A stretch of 33,701 nt of DNA, taken from the NCBI GenBank assembly GCA_017470715.1, contig JAFUYE010000085.1, positions 1 through 33,701 of the forward strand, read 5' to 3'. The DNA is from Selenomonadaceae bacterium. Its GTDB lineage: Bacteria; Bacillota; Negativicutes; Selenomonadales; Selenomonadaceae. The stretch's first letter is position 1, and every line of letters begins with the position of its first letter. A program made the translations under genes and the position numbers. This document shows, piece by piece, positions 1 to 5,943 of the stretch. The notes beneath the pieces are model-generated. The model made no database searches, was not told the origin of the DNA, and saw nothing but the letters and a program-made list of their open reading frames with translations.

Positions 1-1996
1 CAACCTGAGGGTAAACAGTGCCGAATTTGTGTCGACTCGTGCTCGGCGTTTCCAGTCGCGTGTTGTTCAAAAGATAGCTTTCAAATTCGTCGCGATTGTA
101 AAGATTGTACGCAACAATTTCGCCGCTCTCTTTGACGATAATGTAGCCGCCGTCAGCTTCGTCGCGCCCGTTCCAAATTTTTGCGGGTCGCAAGCCCAAG
201 GCAACCGCGCAGAGAAATTTTTTCAGCTTGTGGCGATAAAGTTTCGGGTTGCTGAAATTCAACGGGTTATAATTTTCCAGTATAGTGGCAATGTTCGCGC
301 AGTCGGAAATTCTTTTGTGGTAATGAATCTTCAGCATCGCGGCAAGGATTTTTTCAAACTGCGTATCGATAAACTTCAGGTTGTCCGCAAAAATTTTGTT
401 CGGGACTTCGACGAATTCAAGGCAGGGAATTTTCGCCAAACGTTCCCGAAGACCGGAAGTCGAATTAATTTCTTCGGCAAGTGCGTCGTTCATGTCGGGA
501 ATTTTGAAACGAAAATTCGTCGCCTGCGAAGCGTTTAACAACGTCGGCGGATTGCCTATGTCGGACTTAATCGAGTAGCAACAAATTCTGTCGTAGTTCG
601 TGTACGGGTCGTGAACTTTGACTTCAATGTCGGCTTTGCGATTGGCGGGCGATTTAATTTTCGTCAAGTTCAATGCGTCCATGATTTCTTTTGCGCCGTC
701 AATTTCAAAAGACGAATTACCGCCGTTGTTTATGCCGTGCAAAATTTTTTCCGCCATGTTCGCAAGTTCGTCAGTGTTGATTGTGCAGACGCGGTCATTG
801 TTTAAATAAAGTTCGACAAAATTTTTTTCATTGCGCCGCCGAAATTCCAGCTTGAAAGATTCGTTGTCTTCGCGGATAACTTGCAGGACGGGCAGCCAGC
901 AATCGTCTTTAACGTCGGCTTTGATTTTTCCGTCGGCAAGCAGTCTCAACAACGCGTAAAGTTCGCTCCATTCGCCTTTATTGCCTCTCATCGGTTCAAG
1001 CACGCTCCTTATTTCGGTCGCAATCGCCTCGACAACGTTGACCGAAACCGCGTTGCCGAATTGCTTGTAAAGTTGTGTGTCGGGCAAAATCAATCGAAAA
1101 TCTTCGTCGAAGCCTTGAAGTCGCGCCCATTCACGCGGCGTGAGTTTGCGAATATTTTCCGTGTTAATCGTGCCGTGAATTTTCGTCGTCGGAATCGTGG
1201 AGTGCGGGCGTGCGTCGACGATTAAATTTCGTTCGCGTCCCATGCCGCCGCAAACCAAAGCATTCGACACGCCGTCAAGATTTTTTATTTCGTAGCCGAA
1301 GCCGTTACCTTTCGACTCGTGACGTTGACGGTGCCTGCGAAGAGTTTCCAAATAAACGTCGCTCAAATAATATTTCGCGGGAATCGGCGCGTAGTCCAGC
1401 ACGTCGCAAATCGAAAAAATTTCGTCCGTCGGTGCGGGGAAATTGAAATTTTTCGGCGCAATGTCGTTTCGGAAACACACCAGATAAATTCGTTCGCGAT
1501 TTTGCGCAAGCCCGAAGTCACGGCTGTTCAAAACTTTGGCGAAAACTTTGTAGCCGATTTGCTCAAACGCCGCGCAGATTATTTTGAACGTGCGACCTTT
1601 GTCGTGATTGACCAGCCCTTTGACGTTTTCGCAGAAAATAATTTTCGGCTTGTGACGTTCGCAAATTCGCACAACGTCCAGAAACAACGTCCCGCGACAA
1701 ATGCCGTGATAATCGTCGTCGAAGCCGCCGCGCTTGCCCGCAATCGAAAACGCTTGACACGGGAAGCCCGCAAGACAAATGTCGAATTTGGGAATTTCGT
1801 CCGCGTCAACTTTGGTAATGTCGCCCGCAAATTTATCGCCGAGAGATTTTACGTCGGAAAAATTTGCCGCGTAAGTTTTTCGTGCGGAAGCGTCAATTTC
1901 GCTGACGAAAACGGTTTCAACTTCGTCACCGAAAGCGCGTTCAAAACCTTTGCGAATCCCGCCGATACCCGCGAACAATTCAATCATTTTGTACAT
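1..1996 (-). CDS. Fused C5-cytosine DNA methyltransferase / HpaII-like restriction endonuclease (3' end beyond window)
   Basis: The minus-strand frame from ATG at 1996 has no stop down to position 1, giving at least 665 codons. Residues 1-325 form a C5-cytosine methyltransferase: motif I ELFAGIGG (6-13), the catalytic PCQ loop (C80), ENV (123-125), QNRER (165-169) and GNAV (314-317). After about 20 residues, in the same frame, comes GNKGEWSELYALLRLLADGK (338-357), then a YSIKSD stretch (474-479) followed by a PPTLLNAS-like segment. I recognise these as the HpaII restriction endonuclease family (about 360 residues), so only a short C-terminus should be missing. The likely target is CCGG, inferred from the family. 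An SD-like AGAGGTG precedes the start, and the gene overlaps the 3' end of vsr by 13 bases, so the two are probably translated together. Modification and cleavage are normally separate proteins in HpaII-type systems, so a single chain is unusual. The methyltransferase call is very safe; the endonuclease call rests on remembered motifs. Confidence 0.85.
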   Translation of the reverse strand, partial: MYKMIELFAGIGGIRKGFERAFGDEVETVFVSEIDASARKTYAANFSDVKSLGDKFAGDITKVDADEIPKFDICLAGFPCQAFSIAGKRGGFDDDYHGICRGTLFLDVVRICERHKPKIIFCENVKGLVNHDKGRTFKIICAAFEQIGYKVFAKVLNSRDFGLAQNRERIYLVCFRNDIAPKNFNFPAPTDEIFSICDVLDYAPIPAKYYLSDVYLETLRRHRQRHESKGNGFGYEIKNLDGVSNALVCGGMGRERNLIVDARPHSTIPTTKIHGTINTENIRKLTPREWARLQGFDEDFRLILPDTQLYKQFGNAVSVNVVEAIATEIRSVLEPMRGNKGEWSELYALLRLLADGKIKADVKDDCWLPVLQVIREDNESFKLEFRRRNEKNFVELYLNNDRVCTINTDELANMAEKILHGINNGGNSSFEIDGAKEIMDALNLTKIKSPANRKADIEVKVHDPYTNYDRICCYSIKSDIGNPPTLLNASQATNFRFKIPDMNDALAEEINSTSGLRERLAKIPCLEFVEVPNKIFADNLKFIDTQFEKILAAMLKIHYHKRISDCANIATILENYNPLNFSNPKLYRHKLKKFLCAVALGLRPAKIWNGRDEADGGYIIVKESGEIVAYNLYNRDEFESYLLNNTRLETPSTSRHKFGTVYPQV

Positions 1997-2424
1997 GAGC
2001 GCACCTCTGATTTTCGACGGGCGACAGTTTCGGAAATTATGCGGACACATTCGTCGACGTTCGATTTAATTTGCTTGCCGAAAAAGCGCAGAACCGTCCA
2101 ACCTTCCGCCGACAAATGTTCGTTGACTTCGCGGTCGCGGGCAATGTTGCGTTCAATTTTCGGAATCCAAAAATCTTGCCGGCTTTTGAAATCGTGCTTG
2201 CGATTTTCCCAGTCGAAGCCGTGCCAAAATTCCGAGTCGCAGAACACGGCAATTTTCAGCCGCAGAAAAACCACGTCGGGGCAGCCGAAAATTTCGCGGA
2301 CATTTTTGCGGTAACGAAAACCCGCGTGCCACAGAGCCCGCCGCAATTTCAATTCAATCTGCGAATCTTTGTTGCGGACATGTTGCATGTTTTTTCGCCG
2401 TTGAGCGGGTGTTAATCTGTCCAT
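1984..2424 (-). CDS. vsr: Very short patch repair endonuclease Vsr
   Basis: This 146-residue protein has the usual Vsr length and order: an N-terminal MQHVRNKDSQIELKLRRALW segment, the CPDVVF stretch with the metal-binding Asp, FWHG, and a WxxKIxxNxxRD-like block (WIPKIERNIARD), ending with GWTVLRFF. Vsr nicks next to T:G mismatches that arise when 5-methylcytosine deaminates, and so protects methylated sites from mutation. It sits directly upstream of, and overlaps by 13 bases, the C5-methyltransferase fusion, which is the usual partnership. The ATG at 2422-2424 follows a strong GGAAGGAG Shine-Dalgarno sequence, and a sigma-70-like promoter lies upstream at 2454-2482. HpaII-type systems are known to carry a vsr gene, which supports the HpaII reading of its neighbour. 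Confidence 0.93.
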   Translation of the reverse strand: MDRLTPAQRRKNMQHVRNKDSQIELKLRRALWHAGFRYRKNVREIFGCPDVVFLRLKIAVFCDSEFWHGFDWENRKHDFKSRQDFWIPKIERNIARDREVNEHLSAEGWTVLRFFGKQIKSNVDECVRIISETVARRKSEVRSCTK

Positions 2425-2453
2425 AAATTGAACTCCTTCCGAAAGTTTTCCGG

Positions 2454-2482
2454 ATTTTACCGGCTTGATAAAATTCCGGCAA
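2454..2482 (-). promoter_or_regulatory. Candidate promoter of the vsr/R-M operon
   Basis: On the minus strand a -35 box TTGCCG (2477-2482) and a -10 box TAAAAT (2454-2459) are separated by 17 bases. They lie about 30 bases upstream of the vsr start codon. The promoter is divergent from the 6S RNA promoter about 40 bases away. Confidence 0.5.
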
Positions 2483-2519
2483 TGCCCGCAAAAATTTTCG
2501 TCAACCGGCTTGTCAAGAC

Positions 2520-2548
2520 TTGTAACAAAAAAATTTTCGTGATATTAT
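2520..2548 (+). promoter_or_regulatory. Candidate promoter of the 6S RNA
   Basis: TTGTAA (2520-2525) and TATTAT (2543-2548) are separated by exactly 17 bases. A start about 7-8 bases downstream would fall just before the predicted 5' strand of the 6S RNA closing stem. Confidence 0.55.
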
Positions 2549-2555
2549 CCGTTGC

Positions 2556-2745
2556 GAAGAAGGAAAACTCTGGAGTGTTCGAGGACTTGGTTAATGTCTA
2601 ACCTACACTAAATTTAGGGAACCTGATTTGATTCGGAAGATGGAGAATTGTCGGCATGACGAATAACAGAGACCGAGCTTAAGGAACCCACCTGCGAGTA
2701 CTGCAGGTTTAGACATTTGAAGGAGCCGACATTTTGGATCCCTTT
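2556..2745 (+). ncRNA. ssrS: Probable 6S RNA (SsrS)
   Basis: A non-coding stretch of about 190 bases has its own sigma-70 promoter and terminator. Its ends can pair: TCTGGAGTGTT near 2569-2579 with GACATTTTGGA near 2728-2738 forms about 11 pairs (including G-U), the long closing stem expected of 6S RNA. The 5' GTGTTCG resembles the conserved GTTCG of the family. Inside are small hairpins such as GGTTA...TAACC (near 2589-2603) and ACCTGC...GCAGGT (near 2690-2708), with a large internal region that could form the open bubble. 6S RNA binds the sigma-70 RNA polymerase holoenzyme as a promoter mimic. The call is by shape and fragments, not by a covariance model; another structured small RNA is possible. 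Confidence 0.65.
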
Positions 2746-2751
2746 TTCAGG

Positions 2752-2784
2752 AAGGATTGCCGATGATTTCGTCGGCAGTCCTTT
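2752..2784 (+). terminator. Rho-independent-like terminator after the 6S RNA
   Basis: A 12-pair hairpin, AAGGATTGCCGA (2752-2763) with TCGGCAGTCCTT (2772-2783), has an 8-base loop and is followed by a weak T-rich stretch. It lies between the RNA and the lipoprotein gene, so some read-through into that gene is possible. Confidence 0.6.
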
Positions 2785-2826
2785 CTCGTTTAGAGGACAA
2801 AAATTTTTTGAGGAGAGGTGGAAATT

Positions 2827-3837
2827 ATGCGTTGCAAAAAAATTTTTCTCTGTATCATGTTGATTCTTTTTGCGGCGACTTTGAGCGGTTGCAACGGAAC
2901 GGCTATTAAAAATACCGTCAAAAGCGCGGGCAAATCCGTCGGCAAAACGGTAAAAAAAGTGCCCGGTGCCGTAAAAGAAGAGGTTCGAGATCAAGCCGTC
3001 GAGATGGCTTACGACGCAGTGACGGGCAACAATCAACCGACTCACAACAATCAGCCGAATAACAATCGCCCGTCGAATACTTCGCCTCCCGCACGCACGC
3101 CCGCAAAACCGTCGAGACTTGCCGGAGCAGGTGCGGTTGCAGTAGGCGGCGCTGTTGCCGCGAATGAATTTTTGTCCGAAGACAGGCACTGGATAAAAGA
3201 CAACAACAGCGGTGCTTACGTCTGGAACCCCGAACCGCAAGACGGCGAAAGCGTTCATTGGGACGGCGAGGTCGTTCGCAGCGAAGGCAACCTTTATGCG
3301 CACGGAACCGGCACGCTCACTTGGTACAAAGACGGTCAAGTTATTCAAGTCGACGAAGGTACCTTCGAGCGCGGCAGACATCAAGGCAAATTCAAACACA
3401 CGTTCAAAAGCGGCAGAGTCGATTACAGCGACTGGAATAACGGCGTGGAAATTTCTGCTCCGAACTCGTCCACAAATTCGGCGGAAGACAGCGCGTGGAA
3501 AACTTTCAGCGATTATCATCAGGCAATAACCGACAAAAAATACAGTCAAGCCTATGACGTTTTGACTTCCGAACAAAAAGGTAAAGTCGGCGGTTTCGAC
3601 AGCTATTCCGCAGGCTATTCAAACACGCTGAGCAGTGAAGTAAGCAAATTGTCTACGGTCAACGCGTCCGACAATTCCGTTACGTTTAATTACAAATTGA
3701 CTGCCCGCGACAGAATTCAAGGCAACAAAGTCAAAATTCAGATATTCAAAGGACAAGTCACGCTGATTAATTTCGAGGGACGTTGGTTTATCGATTACGC
3801 AAAATCAAGCAAAGTCGACGAGTATCTTGAAAGATAA
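2827..3837 (+). CDS. Putative lipoprotein with MORN-like segments and NTF2-like C-terminal domain
   Basis: A 336-residue protein. Residues 1-22 are a lipoprotein signal with lipobox LSGC (19-22), so it should be anchored in a membrane on the outer face. A basic and then Asn/Pro-rich linker follows (about 30-100). A central part with repeated glycine/aromatic turns (VHWDGEVVRSEGNLYAHGTG and a following EGTFERGRHQGKFKHTF stretch) resembles MORN-type repeats. The C-terminal 110 residues start SAWKTFSDYHQAITDKKYSQ and end with a GRWFIDYAK strand, like NTF2-like or DUF4878-type domains of secreted proteins. The ATG at 2827 is chosen because AGGAGAGG (2811-2818) sits 8 bases before it; a GTG at 2818 lies inside that Shine-Dalgarno. 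The function is unknown. Confidence 0.8.
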   Translation: MRCKKIFLCIMLILFAATLSGCNGTAIKNTVKSAGKSVGKTVKKVPGAVKEEVRDQAVEMAYDAVTGNNQPTHNNQPNNNRPSNTSPPARTPAKPSRLAGAGAVAVGGAVAANEFLSEDRHWIKDNNSGAYVWNPEPQDGESVHWDGEVVRSEGNLYAHGTGTLTWYKDGQVIQVDEGTFERGRHQGKFKHTFKSGRVDYSDWNNGVEISAPNSSTNSAEDSAWKTFSDYHQAITDKKYSQAYDVLTSEQKGKVGGFDSYSAGYSNTLSSEVSKLSTVNASDNSVTFNYKLTARDRIQGNKVKIQIFKGQVTLINFEGRWFIDYAKSSKVDEYLER

Positions 3838-3901
3838 TTGACGCACAGTCGATTACATAAGCGAACGTTTTATTCAATAAAAATTTTCTGAGGTGAAGAC
3901 A

Positions 3902-4357
3902 ATGGCAGTAAAAATCAACAATACAGCAGTTCCCGCGTCACCGTTTGAACTTTTGCGCGGCACGAGCGATCATCCGCACGACAAAGAATTGACTTTCGAG
4001 ACCGAATTAATGGAGCAACAGAGCGAAGGCGTGTCCCATGAAGAAATGGAAGCCATGCTCAAAAAAATCGACGAACAGGCTGCGCGATTGGGCAAAACGC
4101 CGACTTACGACGAACTTAAAGCTTATCGGTCGCTGATTAAAGAATTCGTCGGCGCGGCGGTCAGCAACATGTACGAAGTGCACACGTCCGCCGGTTGGGA
4201 CAGAATGGGCAGACAGCGCGTCTATACCACCGTGCGAAAAATCGACCGCAAACTTGAAGATATGGCGGAAAAAATTCGTCTGGGGCAATCGGCGCAACTT
4301 GACGTTATCGCGGCACACGACGCAATTCGCGGAATGCTTGTCGATTTGTACATGTGA
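3902..4357 (+). CDS. yaaR: YaaR family protein (DUF327)
   Basis: This 151-residue protein matches the YaaR/DUF327 family: a poorly conserved N-terminus, then a helical region with AMLKKIDEQAARLGKTPTYD, ELKAYRSLIKEFVGA and a C-terminal LEDMAEKI segment ending at MLVDLY. Members sit next to holB in Bacillota and have no firmly known biochemical role. The ATG at 3902 is preferred over a GTG at 3893 because GAGGTG (3890-3895) acts as the ribosome site. Its TGA overlaps the holB start (TGATG), so the two are translationally coupled. The position immediately before holB supports the call. Confidence 0.88.
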   Translation: MAVKINNTAVPASPFELLRGTSDHPHDKELTFETELMEQQSEGVSHEEMEAMLKKIDEQAARLGKTPTYDELKAYRSLIKEFVGAAVSNMYEVHTSAGWDRMGRQRVYTTVRKIDRKLEDMAEKIRLGQSAQLDVIAAHDAIRGMLVDLYM

Positions 4358-5358
4358 TGGAAAATTTTAAATTGAGTTGGGCAAATTTGTTCGGGCACGC
4401 GGCGACGGTCAATTTGCTCAAAAAAAATATCGCCGACGGAACTTTTCCTCACGCCGTGATTTTTTCGGGCATTGAAGGTATCGGCAAACGTTTGACGGCT
4501 GAAATCTGCGCGGCAGCTTTGTTGTGCGAAAACCCTGCGAACGGCGAACCCTGCGGCACGTGCGAAAATTGTCATCAAGTCGCGGCGAAAAGTTATCCCG
4601 ATTTTTACGTCGTCGAGCCCGAAGAGACCAAGACCACGCGCAATATCAAAATCGGTCAAATTCGCGAAATGCAAGCGCAAGCGTCGTTGAGCCCGATAAA
4701 TTCTTCGCGGCGTGTCGTGATTATCGACGGGGCGGAATTCATGAACGTTGCGGCGGCAAATTCCATGCTGAAAACTTTGGAAGAACCGACGAGCCAAACA
4801 ATTTTTATTTTGCTGACGGCGAACCGCTCCGGCTTGCTCATGACGATTCGATCGCGGTGCAGGACAATAAATTTCGCGAAACTTTCTGCGGAAGAAATTC
4901 GCGACGAATTGATTCGGCGGGACGTTGACGAGGCGACGGCTCAAAGTTTGTCGATAATCGCGAACGGAAGTTTCGGGCGGGCACTTGCGCTCAAAGATTC
5001 GGACTCCGCACAAGTGCGCGAACTTGCCTTGACGACGTTGGAAAAAATTTGCCGCGAAGAATTCACGAGCGAAGACGTTTTCAAACTTGGTGAGGACATC
5101 GACAAATGGCCGCGAGAAAAATTTTCGGACTTCCTGACGCACGTGCAGAAAATTTTGCGCGACGTGTGGACTGCCGACATTTCCGAACCGATTAATTCAG
5201 ATTTGTCGGAACGCCTGCGCGGGCTGAAAATTTCCGAACGGAAAATTTTTTCGTCGATTGAAACGGGCACGCAATTTCACAAACGTTTGAAGTCGAACGC
5301 GAATTTGCGCCTGCTTGCCGAAGCGTATCTTTTTAATTTGCGTGAACTGTTGAGGTGA
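4357..5358 (+). CDS. holB: DNA polymerase III delta prime subunit
   Basis: A 333-residue clamp-loader subunit. It shows an AAA+ P-loop-like GIEGIGKR (38-45), four cysteines of the zinc module (C57, C66, C69, C72), a Walker B-like VVIIDGAEFM segment, LEEPTSQTIFILLTAN and the sensor SRC motif. Delta prime helps open the beta sliding clamp and load it on primed DNA. Its start overlaps the stop of yaaR. In other Bacillota the next gene is the PSP1-domain gene yaaT; here that gene is 12 kb away (17602) with a foreign-looking block between. The P-loop ends in KR rather than KS/KT, which is common in delta prime proteins that do not hydrolyse ATP. Confidence 0.93.
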   Translation: MENFKLSWANLFGHAATVNLLKKNIADGTFPHAVIFSGIEGIGKRLTAEICAAALLCENPANGEPCGTCENCHQVAAKSYPDFYVVEPEETKTTRNIKIGQIREMQAQASLSPINSSRRVVIIDGAEFMNVAAANSMLKTLEEPTSQTIFILLTANRSGLLMTIRSRCRTINFAKLSAEEIRDELIRRDVDEATAQSLSIIANGSFGRALALKDSDSAQVRELALTTLEKICREEFTSEDVFKLGEDIDKWPREKFSDFLTHVQKILRDVWTADISEPINSDLSERLRGLKISERKIFSSIETGTQFHKRLKSNANLRLLAEAYLFNLRELLR

Positions 5359-5364
5359 CCGAAT

Positions 5365-5850
5365 TTGTTTGAACACATTACGAAAGATTTTATTCGCACG
5401 CATGAATTTCAAGCCGACGTTGCGCCCGTCGAATTTGCCGCGCAGAGTTTCCGACTCAACTTGAATCAGAAATTGCCGCCGTCGCCCGACGAGTTGCAAG
5501 ACGAGCTGAGGAGAAATTTTGTCGAAATCTTTGCGACGACGTTTCAAAAAAATTACGCGCAGTTGGACAGCTGTTGCAGTATCAGCGAAGCCGCCATGCG
5601 AAAATATCTTAACGGCAGTCGTCCGATTGATTTTTCCGTCGTTGCGAAATTTTGTATCGGCGCGAAAGTTTCCGTCGAAAAGACTTGCGAACTTGCCAAA
5701 CTTTGCGGGCACATCATCAGTCCCGAACTTTATCGGCTTGACGCGATTGTTATCGATACAATCAAATGCGGCGAATCAATTCATGATTTTTACAACACGA
5801 CGATTGAATTAGGATTGGGCAGCTTTTGGAAGCGCGACAAACGACTTTAA
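5365..5850 (+). CDS. HTH-like putative regulator at the left edge of the inserted island
   Basis: A 161-residue protein with no family I can name. Residues about 60-110 look like a helix-turn-helix of the XRE type (NYAQLDSCCSISEAAMRKYL, then NGSRPIDFSVVAKFC). The helical tail resembles the regulator at 25483-25908: both carry an xxGxxxS/PxxT...GH..LYR-like stretch. The start is a TTG at 5365; no ATG lies in frame before residue 78, and GAGGTG overlapping the holB stop gives a good ribosome site. So it is coupled to holB although probably not part of the core cluster. It may control the next gene through the dyads at 5864-5887; that is inference. Confidence 0.6.
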   Translation: MFEHITKDFIRTHEFQADVAPVEFAAQSFRLNLNQKLPPSPDELQDELRRNFVEIFATTFQKNYAQLDSCCSISEAAMRKYLNGSRPIDFSVVAKFCIGAKVSVEKTCELAKLCGHIISPELYRLDAIVIDTIKCGESIHDFYNTTIELGLGSFWKRDKRL

Positions 5851-5863
5851 AAAATTTTTCGCT

Positions 5864-5906
5864 TGGGACAAGTTGTCCAACATGTCCCGATTTTTTTTTG
5901 TACAAT
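5864..5906 (+). promoter_or_regulatory. Nested palindromic operator and -10 box before the helicase-peptidase gene
   Basis: GGACAAGTTGTCC (5866-5878) is a perfect dyad with 6-base arms. It is nested in a wider dyad, GGGACA (5865-5870) and TGTCCC (5882-5887). A T-run then leads to a -10 box TACAAT (5901-5906). No good -35 box is found at 17 bases, which suggests an activated or tightly controlled promoter. The neighbouring HTH-like protein is the obvious candidate binder. Confidence 0.5.
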
Positions 5907-5943
5907 CGGCACCGTAAACAAAAACTTTCGGAGGTAACAAATC

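Noticed and set aside
29-2314. Several long plus-strand open frames opposite the R-M genes
   Set aside because: They are antisense to the methyltransferase-endonuclease and vsr frames, which carry clear motifs; the plus frames show no domain and have skewed composition.
2614-3576. A 320-codon minus-strand frame
   Set aside because: It lies opposite the lipoprotein gene and across the 6S RNA and its terminator; the plus-strand gene has a signal peptide, lipobox and ribosome site.
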